Of a stretch of 41,022 nucleotides of DNA, positions 17,139 through 24,951 are shown in pieces. The DNA lies in IMG/VR virus record IMGVR_UViG_3300005067_000090, positions 1 to 41,022 of that record, one strand, 5' to 3'. Numbering within the stretch: the first letter of the stretch is position 1; the number at the start of each line of letters is the position of its first letter. A program made the position numbers and the translations under genes. Source of the DNA: a virus. The notes under the pieces are model-generated. The model was not told where the DNA came from, made no database searches, and saw nothing but the letters and a program-made list of their open reading frames with translations.

Positions 17139-17867
17139 TTCCTTTCCTCCTTCCGGTTCAATCGTTTCGCCGCTTTCAGGCCTTTCGGCTTGAGCGGCCG
17201 GCAAGGCCGCCACTTTCTTCTTCATCTCCGCCGGCTGCTTGAGCGATTCCAGGGAAAGCCGCGCCTCGCCGGTTTCGGACTTGACCACCAGCTGCCGGCC
17301 GCGAAGGGATGCCGCAATCTGCCCTTCCCCTTCGATCTCGTCGATGAAACCCCAATCCAAGGCATCCCGGGCCGTCATCCAGGTCTCGGCCTCCATGAGC
17401 TCGATTATGTCGTTTCTCTCAAGCCCTGTTTTGTCCTGGTAGGCGGAAATGATCGTCTCCGTGATGGTGTCGAGGACCTCTGCCGTCTTCCGCATTTCAT
17501 CTGCGTCGCCGATTGCGAGCCCCCAGGGGTTATGGACCATCATGAGCGCGTTTTTCGGCATGATGACCCTGTCTCCAGCCATGGCGATGACGCTCGCGAT
17601 GGATGCGGCGAGACCATCGATATAGACCGTCACCGTCGCCGGATGCCGCTTGAGCGTCGAATAGATGGCCTGACCGGCGAAAACGTATCCGCCCGACGAG
17701 TTGATCCGAACCCGGATCTCCTGTATGGCCCCGAGCTTTTTCAGTTCTTCTGCAAACTCCTTCGCCCCGACGCCACCCCATGATTCGTCCTCGTCGATCA
17801 CCCCGTAAAGCAGCAGTTCCGCCACCCCGTTTTCCTGCGCCCTGAAACTCCAGAAACGTTTCGGCAT
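16770..17867 (-). CDS. Head maturation protease, ClpP (S14)-like, with C-terminal scaffold domain
   Basis: A 365-residue protein. The S14-type core shows RINSSGGYVFAGQAIYSTL, the nucleophile Ser89 in GLAASIASVIAMAG and His112 in MMVHNPWG, followed by TARDALDWGFIDEIEG. Residues from 244 are Glu/Lys-rich and helical, like a scaffold. The ATG at 17867 has GGGAGGAA directly upstream, which rules out a longer form reaching into the portal gene. It matches lambda gpC: it cleaves portal and scaffold during procapsid maturation. An internal start gives a separate scaffold protein. Confidence 0.92.
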   Translation of the reverse strand: MPKRFWSFRAQENGVAELLLYGVIDEDESWGGVGAKEFAEELKKLGAIQEIRVRINSSGGYVFAGQAIYSTLKRHPATVTVYIDGLAASIASVIAMAGDRVIMPKNALMMVHNPWGLAIGDADEMRKTAEVLDTITETIISAYQDKTGLERNDIIELMEAETWMTARDALDWGFIDEIEGEGQIAASLRGRQLVVKSETGEARLSLESLKQPAEMKKKVAALPAAQAERPESGETIEPEGGKEMNLEELAEQYPELLEEIRNQARTEGAKQERERIRAIEDLAVKGFDEIVTKAKFEEPVQPEDVAVAIIKAQKERGEKVLESLRQDAKALEGVAPGATELDAGKGEEDEVTAQASKIALAFKRR

Positions 17868-17919
17868 TTCCTCCCTCCCTCCTGCTGTATATCGATCGGG
17901 GCCCTCTTTGCCCCTTTCC

Positions 17920-19506
17920 TTACGTTGTCGTGGTGTCGCCTTCGGTGGCATCGTCATCCCTCTCTTCTGGCATCGGCTCGGACGGTCCGAATCCCGCCTC
18001 CCGGCGCATCCGTTCCTCCTTAACGCGCTGCGCATGGAAGGCCTCCCAGTCGCCGCCGGTCATCTCGGCAGTCTCGCGGGTTCGTGTGCTGAAGCCTTCA
18101 TCGACGCGAATCTTCGCGGCCTTGGCCTCCTTCAGAGGATCCAGCTGCCCCTGGGTCGGCCCGTTCCAGTCGGCCCTCGTGTAGGCCCACCGGACCAACG
18201 GGTCATCAAAAAAGCCCGGGGCTTCGAGATACCCCCGGGCTACCGCTTCGGTGACGAACTCTTCGTAGATCGGCTGGCACTTCATGGCTGCCAGCCATGC
18301 CCTCCGGACCTTGAAAAACTTCCAGGCCTCCAGGAGCGCTCCCCTCGAGGCCGAATAGCTGGACGAAAAATGCTTGATCAGGACCTCGTAGGGCAGATCC
18401 AGGGCGGCTCCGACCTGCCGGCAGATCGAGGCCACGAAGCTCTCGAAATTAGAGTTCGGCCGGCTCGGGCTCGCCGTGGTGACGTCCTCTCCCGGAGCAA
18501 GCCCCACGACGGACCCGTTGCCGAGCTCTATAGTGGTCGCATCGTCGGCATCCACCTGGTCTTCCAGTGGGATCGCCTCGCCGAGAGATTCCGCGCCCGG
18601 TGCAGGCGTCTTGACGAAAACCGTAAAGTACCCGCTTACTACAGCCGCGACGAGTTCCGCCTCCTTGTACCTGCTGAGCTGCTTCAGGTCCCCGATCACC
18701 GGAGCCAGGACGGGAACCCCGCGGCGCTGCTCGATGCGTTCCGGATCTATGAGGTGCAGGATATTCCGTCTGCCCGAATCCTTACCGAAGGCCTCCAGGC
18801 GTTCGTATTTGATCTGTCCAGTCCCGCTTCCCGCGGGATGCCGGTTCGCGATCCAGTAGGCTTGAGGGCACCCGTTTTCGTCGACCTCGACGCCCCCGAG
18901 CACGTCCGCATCCTTCGGCTTCGGCGATGGGTCGCCGACCCGGTCCGATTCGAGCAGGCGGACCCGAAGGTCAAAGAGGCTCCCGTCCCTGGGAACCATG
19001 GGAAGCAAGACGAAGGCGTCACCGTTCATGAGGACAGAGAGCATGGCAAGGCCCTGGAGCATTCCGAAGGTGTGCAGCCGCCGGATATCGCATTCTGCTG
19101 ACCCGGCCCAGTAGGTCCAGAGTTCCTCCACACGACGCTCCCATTCGCTCTTTTTGTCCTCCGTCAGACCGAGAATGTCGTTTCGAATCATGGCGTTCGG
19201 AACCAGCCCCGGTCCGACGACATTCGTCCGGATCGTCTTCAGGGCCCCCGTGGCAAGGGACTCCCCCATCCAGAGGTCCCGCGAACGTTCCCGGAGCTTG
19301 GCCAGATTCTTGACGATGTCGTCATCCGGATCCCCGGCCTGTGTCCGCCACCCACGAAGGATCTTTTTGACCACGCTCGCTCCGTGCTGGTCGTAGCCCT
19401 TGTTCATGAACCGCCGTATCGTGCTCACACGGACCCTGGCGGCAAGGCGCTTTTCCTCACGCTCCGGCGACACGATCCCCACAAGCCTATCGACGATGCT
19501 CATCAC
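17920..19506 (-). CDS. Portal protein (lambda gpB family)
   Basis: A 528-residue protein (lambda gpB 533). Typical segments are RSRDLWMGESLATGALKTIR, NVVGPGLVPNAMI, FVLLPMVPRD, QQ-like RRGVPVLAPVIGDL and YSASRGALLEAWKFF. Twelve copies form the ring through which DNA is packaged and the tail attached. It overlaps the gpW gene's stop by 4 bases (GTGA), with an ATG three bases on as an equally good start. The C-terminal 40 residues are acidic and likely disordered. Confidence 0.95.
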   Translation of the reverse strand: MMSIVDRLVGIVSPEREEKRLAARVRVSTIRRFMNKGYDQHGASVVKKILRGWRTQAGDPDDDIVKNLAKLRERSRDLWMGESLATGALKTIRTNVVGPGLVPNAMIRNDILGLTEDKKSEWERRVEELWTYWAGSAECDIRRLHTFGMLQGLAMLSVLMNGDAFVLLPMVPRDGSLFDLRVRLLESDRVGDPSPKPKDADVLGGVEVDENGCPQAYWIANRHPAGSGTGQIKYERLEAFGKDSGRRNILHLIDPERIEQRRGVPVLAPVIGDLKQLSRYKEAELVAAVVSGYFTVFVKTPAPGAESLGEAIPLEDQVDADDATTIELGNGSVVGLAPGEDVTTASPSRPNSNFESFVASICRQVGAALDLPYEVLIKHFSSSYSASRGALLEAWKFFKVRRAWLAAMKCQPIYEEFVTEAVARGYLEAPGFFDDPLVRWAYTRADWNGPTQGQLDPLKEAKAAKIRVDEGFSTRTRETAEMTGGDWEAFHAQRVKEERMRREAGFGPSEPMPEERDDDATEGDTTTT

Positions 19507-19733
19507 AGATCCCTCGGAACGACGCGGAAGATTTTCGGGCCGCTCTTTCGGCCGGTCGTAAGCCGCGCCACCTCAGCACGCCAGAAATTGATCCGGTCCC
19601 GTACGGTCTGAAGGTCCGCACGCGTCAGCGAATAGCCGTTCATGTTGTAGGACTGGCCCGTCGCAAGGGCCCGCTCGGCCGCCAGCCAATCGTCCAGGTG
19701 CTGCTGTGCTTCAGTCAGTGTCCATTCGGCCAT
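19503..19733 (-). CDS. Head completion protein gpW
   Basis: A 76-residue protein (lambda gpW 68). It has the two-helix pattern WTLTEAQQHLDDWLAAERAL and TRADLQTVRDRINFWRAEVA around a short beta hairpin (SYNMNGYSL). It binds the portal after DNA packaging and provides the platform for FII. The ATG at 19733 has GGGGTG upstream; a longer reading into the terminase gene is not supported. Confidence 0.88.
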   Translation of the reverse strand: MAEWTLTEAQQHLDDWLAAERALATGQSYNMNGYSLTRADLQTVRDRINFWRAEVARLTTGRKSGPKIFRVVPRDL

Positions 19734-19743
19734 GTTTTCACCC

Positions 19744-21570
19744 CTAACCGATACCCTTGCTGATGACCCGTCTCCGTTTCCCGACACCCATCCTCTGGGC
19801 CGTCATCGGAGATTTCTGGGCATAGAGCTGTGCCTTCGAGCCGCCTTTTGCCAGTTTCTCAAGATCCGGATTGAAGATCTCCAGGGCCCCCGTCGCATAG
19901 ATCCGACAGTCGAGCGGCTCGTTTCGGGTCCCGGAGCCCCTTTTCACCCATTCGATGTAAGGACGCCCCTTCCTGTAGCGGAGCATCTTCTTTTCCGACG
20001 TGATCCCCAGGTAATAGGCCCTGTCATGGCCCTTTTCCGGTCCCTTCGGGAAATGGCAATACCCCGGCCCCGGGTCCTCTACCTTGAGACGCGAGAAAAA
20101 GAGCTCCTTGATGGTGTCCACCCCAAGCGTGAAAAGAGCCGTCCGGTGTCGATTGTTTCTGGTGGGTTTTCCGACGATGACGGGATTGCCGGGACCGCCC
20201 TTCCCCTTGATCGCAAAGATCCTCCTGTGCTCCCGCGCCTTGCAGAACTTGTAGACCTGGTCGGTAAAGTGGCCACCCGAGTCGATGCAGGTGCATGAGA
20301 TCCCGAGCAGCTGCCCCGACGGAAAGCTCCAGAAACGTCCCAGGAATTCGTCCAGCTGTTCCCAGACGGCATTCTGCCCGGGGTCTCCGTAGATGGTCCT
20401 GTATTCGATCGACCAGGATTCCTTGCCGAGCCCCCAGCCGACCACCTCGACCTCGAGTCGGTCGTCCTGAGTATCAACGCCAGCCGTAAGTACGAGGACC
20501 CCATCAGGGACCTCCGCGCCATAATGGTCCTGCCGCGCCTGCAGGACGTCTTCCTCGATCACGTCTCCCTCTTCTTCCCATGTCTCGCCGAGGACGGTAT
20601 TCACCCACGTCTTGAGCCCTTCGGGGCCGATCCGTTTCGCCTCTTTGAACTCGGCGATGATCTCACTCCAGGTCTTCCATGGAGACGCCAGGGCGTTCAG
20701 GTGAAATCCCCGAACGGAGTGTTCCTTTCTCGCGACCCACTGTCCTTCCTGACGCTTCCACTCGATTTCCCCGTGTCGTGCACCACAATGGACGCACTCG
20801 AGCGTCAGGTCCTCGAAATGAAGCTGCGCCCACGTCAGAGGCTGCGGTTTCCCGCAGGAAGGACAGGTTAGGCACCACTGCTCCTGCGTCGAGCTTTCGT
20901 AAGCCGCTTCGATCCTGGACATGCCCCGGACACCGGGCGTGCTGACGTAGACCTTCTTGCGGTTCCAGAAGTTGGACGTCCGTCGCTCGGCGAGGCTCAA
21001 CGGATCGCCTTCGGATCCCGCCGAAACGGGGTATCTGTCGACCTCGTCGGCTAGAAGAATCCGAATCGGCCTGGATGCCAACGACGCCGGAGAGTTTCCG
21101 CCGGCCATGGTTATATGTCCGCCGGGAAACTGCTTGTGCAGAAGGGTGTTCCCTGAATCCCTGCTCCGCGGGTCCTTGACCTTGCCCTTAAGCGCCGGCG
21201 TATCCCGGAGCATGGGAGCCAGGCGGTCCTTCGAAAAGGCCTCGGCCATTTCGAGCGTCGGCTGCAGAAGCAGAATCGGTGCCGGGTCCTGGTCGATGTA
21301 GTAGCCGATGATGTTGAGAAGGATCTCCGTCTTGCCCACCTGGGCGGAGCTCATGACGACGATTGTTTCGGTGGCCGGATCGTTCAGGGCGTCCATGATC
21401 TCCCGCTGGTACGGCGCCCTGCTTGTTTTCCAGCGCCCGGGTTCTGCGCTGGATTCACTGGAAAGGCGCCGCTCCCGGTCGGCCCACTGGGATACCGTCA
21501 GGTCCGGTGGGGGAGCTACGACTTTAACGGCGCTTCTTACGAGCTCGCTCAGTGATCCGGTCCGGGTCAT
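19744..21570 (-). CDS. Terminase large subunit (lambda gpA family)
   Basis: A 608-residue protein (lambda gpA 641). Residues 74-81, SSAQVGKT, form the Walker A-like loop, and RILLADEVDRYP is the Walker B region. A zinc-binding pattern, CLTCPSCGKP then CVHCG, is usual for this family. The nuclease part has AGVDTQDDRLEVEVVGWG and CIDSGGHFTDQVY with acidic metal-binding residues. It makes the cohesive-end cut and pumps DNA into the procapsid. It overlaps the small subunit gene by 47 bases, so the two are coupled. Confidence 0.95.
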   Translation of the reverse strand: MTRTGSLSELVRSAVKVVAPPPDLTVSQWADRERRLSSESSAEPGRWKTSRAPYQREIMDALNDPATETIVVMSSAQVGKTEILLNIIGYYIDQDPAPILLLQPTLEMAEAFSKDRLAPMLRDTPALKGKVKDPRSRDSGNTLLHKQFPGGHITMAGGNSPASLASRPIRILLADEVDRYPVSAGSEGDPLSLAERRTSNFWNRKKVYVSTPGVRGMSRIEAAYESSTQEQWCLTCPSCGKPQPLTWAQLHFEDLTLECVHCGARHGEIEWKRQEGQWVARKEHSVRGFHLNALASPWKTWSEIIAEFKEAKRIGPEGLKTWVNTVLGETWEEEGDVIEEDVLQARQDHYGAEVPDGVLVLTAGVDTQDDRLEVEVVGWGLGKESWSIEYRTIYGDPGQNAVWEQLDEFLGRFWSFPSGQLLGISCTCIDSGGHFTDQVYKFCKAREHRRIFAIKGKGGPGNPVIVGKPTRNNRHRTALFTLGVDTIKELFFSRLKVEDPGPGYCHFPKGPEKGHDRAYYLGITSEKKMLRYRKGRPYIEWVKRGSGTRNEPLDCRIYATGALEIFNPDLEKLAKGGSKAQLYAQKSPMTAQRMGVGKRRRVISKGIG

Positions 21571-22030
21571 ACTCGCTCAACTCCTGTAGCGCTTCGTAGA
21601 CGGCATCCTTCAACGCCTTCTGCATTTCTTTCAGGTCCTCGATGCCGAGGATCTGGGGAGCAAGCTTCGTAGGCACGGCAAGGGCCCTTGCACGGAAATT
21701 CGAAAGCATCTCCGTCCATACGTCTTCCACGTCTTCCGCCCGATGGAGTTCTCCGCGATATTCTTTGACTTCAAGCTCCGTTTTGTCGGCCTGGGCCCTT
21801 CGTAACCTGGTGAGCTCCTTCTTGAGATCCTTGGGATCCACCACAGCCTCTTTAGCCTTCGTCTGTAGATACGAAATGTAAGCCCGCATGGCTTCGCCCA
21901 GGACGTATTTCCCCCTGGCAACCCGAGGAAAAACTCCTTCCTGGGTCAATTGCCGAATTCGCCTTGTAGTAACTCCCAGGATCGAGGCGAGGTCTTTACT
22001 AGTTATCGTCCGCGTTTCGAGACTGTCCAT
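21524..22030 (-). CDS. Terminase small subunit (Nu1-like)
   Basis: A 168-residue protein (lambda Nu1 181). Residues about 8-35 form a winged HTH (TSKDLASILGVTTRRIRQLT with a following wing VARGKYVLGEA) for cos recognition. A long charged coiled coil (about 60-100) and a C-terminal part that should bind the large subunit follow. A GAGGTGGTGAG ribosome site precedes the ATG. The gene begins the packaging and structural operon. Confidence 0.9.
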   Translation of the reverse strand: MDSLETRTITSKDLASILGVTTRRIRQLTQEGVFPRVARGKYVLGEAMRAYISYLQTKAKEAVVDPKDLKKELTRLRRAQADKTELEVKEYRGELHRAEDVEDVWTEMLSNFRARALAVPTKLAPQILGIEDLKEMQKALKDAVYEALQELSEYDPDRITERARKKRR

Positions 22031-22282
22031 CTCACCACCTCAAAAAGTGCCAAAAATCGGAACCGGAAACCCTTTTTCAGCCCCCCTGTGGCTAGAGGAC
22101 CACCGCGGCTTTCGCTGACCCCTGGGCCGCAAAGCCTTGGAAGGACCCATTTTTCTCCAGACATTTATATACGCCCCGCGCTCCCACCCCTCGCATGTTG
22201 GGGCGTTCTCCCCTGGTCCCGTCCTCGATGAACGGGTCCGACCGTTTACATACACATAACAAAGCCAGGTTCGTAGAAAGAA

Positions 22283-22318
22283 GGAGCCCCGCGGGGGAGG
22301 CGTTGCCCGCAGAGCTCC
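22283..22318. repeat. Two-tier hairpin in the cos region
   Basis: Outer arms GGAGC/GCTCC enclose three unpaired bases on each side, then inner arms GCGGG/CCCGC around a 10-base loop. The left side overlaps the perfect palindrome CCCCGCGGGG (22287-22296). GC-rich local symmetry is a property of cos nicking sites, but the structure could also be a transcription attenuator. Confidence 0.55.
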
Positions 22319-22447
22319 ATCCTCAAGGGGGCGTTATACCCCGATACCATTGAATCATTCTCGGGCACAAGAAAACGGACAGAAATCGGACATCTTTTGT
22401 ACACAACCGTTCAAAACCATCTCACCTTTAGTATTCTCGAACCAGGC

Positions 22448-22494
22448 GCCCTCCGAATGTCTTTCAATGACGTTCTAGGACATTCGCGCAGGGC
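22448..22494. repeat. Extended imperfect inverted repeat upstream of terminase
   Basis: GCCCT plus CGAATGTC on the left (22448-22452 and 22454-22461) mirrors GACATTCG plus AGGGC on the right (22479-22486 and 22490-22494), with 17 bases in the centre. It could be a regulator binding site for the late promoter or a terminase-binding element. Confidence 0.6.
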
Positions 22495-22621
22495 ACACGA
22501 AAAGCCAGACGGCAACAGTCATTTCGGCATATCTGAAGGATAAAATACCTGTACAAAATCCTAGGTTATGAAATATTTTTCAAATCAGGCCATTTCGATT
22601 AAAAAGGAGAACTGAAACACC

Positions 22622-23197
22622 ATGGAAATCGTCGAGCCGATCCGCAAGAAAACCGACCTCGAGGACATCAAGAGAATATTAAAAAGGCGCAGTCTCAGGG
22701 ACTACGCCATGTTCGTCCTGGGAATCAATTCGGGCTTGAGGATCTCGGATCTTTTGAGCCTTAAGGTTGAGGACGTCCTCGATCCCGGGAGCAGGAGACT
22801 GAAGATCGCCGACAGGATACGGATGCGGGAAAAGAAAACGGGAAAGGTAAAAGACTTCCCACTGAACACCCCGGCCAGAAGCGCCCTGTCGGAATACCTG
22901 AACACGCGTCGGCCTGAAAAGGGAGATCCGTTGTTTCCTTCCAGGAAGGGAACGGGCCCGCTTACGACCAGGCAGGCGCACCGGATAATCTCCGATGCAG
23001 CGAAAGAGGTGGGGTTACAGGAGAGGATAGGAACACACACGATGCGGAAGACTTTCTGTTACCACGCCTACAAAAAAGGCGTGGATATCAGCAGACTGCA
23101 AAAGCTGTTGAACCACTCGTCGCAGACTGAGACGCTTCGGTATATGGGGATTCTGAGAGATGATCTGGATCAAATCTATGTAACGCTGGAGCTTTGA
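22622..23197 (+). CDS. Catalytic-domain-only tyrosine recombinase
   Basis: A 191-residue protein with the full active site of tyrosine recombinases: Arg40 in GINSGLRISDLL, a Lys in REKKTGK, His139 and Arg142 in HTMRKTF, His165 in LLNHSSQ and Tyr174 in TLRYMGI. The N-terminal core-binding and arm domains of normal integrases are absent. AAAAGGAG precedes the ATG, and no disabling change is visible. It is not the prophage integrase, which lies at 39.7-40.8 kb. Its orientation is opposite to its neighbours and its 3' end overlaps a convergent gene by 22 bases. A role at cos, in resolving multimers or inverting a segment, is possible. Confidence 0.88.
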   Translation: MEIVEPIRKKTDLEDIKRILKRRSLRDYAMFVLGINSGLRISDLLSLKVEDVLDPGSRRLKIADRIRMREKKTGKVKDFPLNTPARSALSEYLNTRRPEKGDPLFPSRKGTGPLTTRQAHRIISDAAKEVGLQERIGTHTMRKTFCYHAYKKGVDISRLQKLLNHSSQTETLRYMGILRDDLDQIYVTLEL

Positions 23198-23613
23198 TCG
23201 CAAAGGCTCTTAAGCCATTCATCCATATTTTGATTTTTATTCCAAAATCCTTTTGCCCATATTTCCAGACAAACACGTTCGAAAAATTTCAGGCTCTGTA
23301 TTTTACCTAGCAGTTTTTCACTATCTACCTCCCATTTTTCATCAAGTCCCTCGAGTTTGATTCCATCTTCTACCTGTATTTCCAGATGTTGACCAGCCAA
23401 ATTAGGAGTGAGAAATGTTCCGTTAAAAATGTCGATTAAAAGACATAATTCCGCTCGACTGAATATGTTTTTTAAAGAAAGCAATGTGCGCTTATATAGT
23501 AATGGGAACGCATCGCCTACATATTCCATGCCAGCATTTAAACTAGGGAAAACCTCGGAATAAAATTTCGCTGATTGTTCGGCTATTCTGGGAGCAGTTG
23601 CTTTTTTTGACAT
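23176..23613 (-). CDS. Unknown 145-residue protein of the accessory block
   Basis: I do not recognise this protein. It is helix-rich and moderately AT-rich (SLNAGMEYVGDAFPLLYKRT, RAELCLLIDIFNGTFL, then FFERVCLEIWAKGFWNK) with no signal peptide or membrane segment. TTGGAGGTG precedes the ATG, and a possible promoter lies at 23640-23668. It is convergent with the short recombinase and lies directly after the ribbon-helix-helix gene. Its regular length and clean start suggest a real gene. Confidence 0.7.
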   Translation of the reverse strand: MSKKATAPRIAEQSAKFYSEVFPSLNAGMEYVGDAFPLLYKRTLLSLKNIFSRAELCLLIDIFNGTFLTPNLAGQHLEIQVEDGIKLEGLDEKWEVDSEKLLGKIQSLKFFERVCLEIWAKGFWNKNQNMDEWLKSLCDQSSSVT

Positions 23614-23639
23614 TTATTACACCTCCAATGCTAGACACT

Positions 23640-23668
23640 ATTTTGGAATTACTTTTAAACATTGTCAA
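23640..23668 (-). promoter_or_regulatory. Possible promoter for the 145-residue protein gene
   Basis: On the minus strand TTGACA (23663-23668) is followed after 17 bases by CAAAAT (23640-23645). The -35 box is perfect and the -10 box weak, which would suit an activator-dependent or weak promoter. Confidence 0.5.
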
Positions 23669-23686
23669 GCATTTATAGAGCAAATA

Positions 23687-23845
23687 TTATTCCCTTTCGC
23701 CTTCTACATATTCCTTGATCTTTTGTATAAGTATATCTGTCATGTTGGTTTTATCTCTGGCTACTTTTTCTTTAAACTTCCAAGCTAGACTTTCCGGACA
23801 GTTGATTATAATTTTTCTTGTTTTCCCTTTTTCTGTCATTTTCAT
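23687..23845 (-). CDS. Ribbon-helix-helix (CopG/Arc-like) small regulator
   Basis: A 52-residue protein. A strand of alternating residues (RKIIINCP) is followed by two helices (ESLAWKFKEKVARDKTN and MTDILIQKIKEYVEG), the ribbon-helix-helix pattern with the turn at DKTNMT. Its ATG overlaps the stop of the ParB-like gene (TGATG), so it is the last gene of that operon. Such proteins bind operators as dimers. It may repress the accessory operon's own promoter at 28824-28851 (inference), or be an antitoxin-type partner of a neighbour. Confidence 0.75.
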   Translation of the reverse strand: MKMTEKGKTRKIIINCPESLAWKFKEKVARDKTNMTDILIQKIKEYVEGERE

Positions 23846-24495
23846 CACTCCCATGCCCGCGAAAATTGATGGTCCTTAAAAAGCTCCGGCAATCCTGCAT
23901 GTTGCTTAAAACGAAGCACCTCGTCGGCATCCATGCCGAGCTCTTTGGCAACCTCATGATCACTCCACCCATCCCGTATAAGTGACGCCACTAGGTCAAT
24001 CATAGGCGTTACCTCATGGACCCCACGGGCGCGATTGTGCCTGATCGTTGCGGCCATCCGGTTTTTGCGGTCAGCCTGAGACCCCCTGACTATTGCCACG
24101 GGGACATAGCCTTTCAGATGCTTTTTGATCACGCTGGACTCCTTCGCTACCCTGGTGCGGTGGAACCCGTCAACAACGGTATAGTGTTCATTCTCCAGGT
24201 ACGCCACAATGGGTTGGGTAAACCCATCCATTTTGATACTGTGTTCCAAAAGCCTCATTTCCGGGGGCGCCACAGCATTCGGGTTATAGTCATTGCCATG
24301 TACCTTATCGGCAGGCACCCACATGACACAATCAACCGGATCATCACGGAACGAACTGTGTTTATGGAGCACTTGCCTTATCCTATTGACAGCCTCGATC
24401 CTGATCTCTTGATCAAGATCGTCAAGTTGTTTAAAAACCTCCTCAGCTTCCGAAACAATCTGGTCTACCACTGCCGAGAATAACGATTCGGTCAT
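23845..24495 (-). CDS. ParB-like nuclease-fold protein (IbrB type)
   Basis: A 216-residue protein. A ParB-like core lies at about 55-150: VPADKVHGNDYNPN, then LLEHSIKMDGFTQPI, the signature DGFHRTRVAKE (109-119) and RMAATIRHNRARG. A C-terminal HTH follows (SDHEVAKELGMDADEVLRF). This combination next to a PAPS-reductase-like gene matches IbrB, described in E. coli ECOR-9 as a co-activator, with IbrA, of prophage genes. ParB-family proteins bind DNA and nucleoside triphosphates, and some cut DNA. Here a GNAT gene separates it from ibrA. Confidence 0.85.
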   Translation of the reverse strand: MTESLFSAVVDQIVSEAEEVFKQLDDLDQEIRIEAVNRIRQVLHKHSSFRDDPVDCVMWVPADKVHGNDYNPNAVAPPEMRLLEHSIKMDGFTQPIVAYLENEHYTVVDGFHRTRVAKESSVIKKHLKGYVPVAIVRGSQADRKNRMAATIRHNRARGVHEVTPMIDLVASLIRDGWSDHEVAKELGMDADEVLRFKQHAGLPELFKDHQFSRAWE

Positions 24496-24938
24496 TTCAA
24501 CACCTTCTCCATTACATGGAATTTTCCACGCATCTTAACGGTACGGAAGCCTTTCTTCTCCAGGATCGGGGCAGAGATTGGGTTTCCAATTGCCTTAATT
24601 TTTACTACTTCAAAGGATCTTCTTAGCTCACTCTCGGCGAGATCTAGCATAAATCGGTAAAGCCCGTTTTTCCGACAATCTTCCCGAACCCAAGCGTCAT
24701 AATAGATACCTTCACCCTTTTCGTTCACATCATAACTTCGGAAGCCTACCACTTCATCCCCCCAGTAGGCTACGATCCATTTCCTACCAGGTTCGTTTTC
24801 CACCGGATATCCATCAAGTTCCATACGGATATCCCTGCTTGCAAAGATAGAGCCCATCTCTGCATAGAATGCCTTTGGGTCATCTTCTGCCTTCATGTGA
24901 TATATTCTGTAACCCTTGTACTCTGCTATCATTTTCAT
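24492..24938 (-). CDS. GNAT-fold acetyltransferase-like protein
   Basis: A 148-residue protein with a GNAT pattern: a central sheet (KWIVAYWGDEVVGFRSYDVN, then GIYYDAWVREDCRKNGLY), the acetyl-CoA loop region as RKNGLYRFMLDLAE (R-x-x-G-x-x type, not fully canonical) and a final PILEKKGFRTVKMRGKFHV. It overlaps ParB-like ibrB by 4 bases and sits between ibrA and ibrB. GNAT folds modify proteins, small molecules or, in Mu Mom, adenine in DNA. The substrate is unknown. Confidence 0.82.
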   Translation of the reverse strand: MKMIAEYKGYRIYHMKAEDDPKAFYAEMGSIFASRDIRMELDGYPVENEPGRKWIVAYWGDEVVGFRSYDVNEKGEGIYYDAWVREDCRKNGLYRFMLDLAESELRRSFEVVKIKAIGNPISAPILEKKGFRTVKMRGKFHVMEKVLK

Positions 24939-24951
24939 TGCTCCCGCCCCC

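Larger units (their letters stand above)
22031..22621. other. 590-base intergenic region: likely cos and late promoter region
   Basis: No convincing gene lies here, although a leftward reading of 36 codons (ATG near 22148 after GGAG, basic and Pro-rich) cannot be excluded. In lambda-type phages cos lies directly upstream of the small terminase gene, so the cohesive-end site is expected here. Visible structure includes the hairpin at 22283-22318, a GGGG/CCCC dyad just after it, a long imperfect dyad at 22448-22494, and TTTTGTACA at 22395-22403 facing TGTACAAAA at 22550-22558. It also holds promoters for the leftward late genes and the rightward recombinase, neither of which I can place. Confidence 0.55.

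Noticed and set aside
15870-17783. Long plus-strand open frame of over 600 codons opposite the capsid, decoration and protease genes
   Set aside because: It has no coherent domain, and mirrors three certain genes on the minus strand. High-GC genes often leave such open antisense frames.
17908-19101. Plus-strand frame of about 400 codons opposite portal
   Set aside because: Shadow of the portal gene, which is certain.
22040-22255. Minus-strand frame of 71 codons upstream of the terminase small subunit
   Set aside because: The first start has no ribosome site and the sequence is basic and low in structure. An internal ATG near 22148 with GGAG keeps a small chance open, but the stretch more likely belongs to the cos region.
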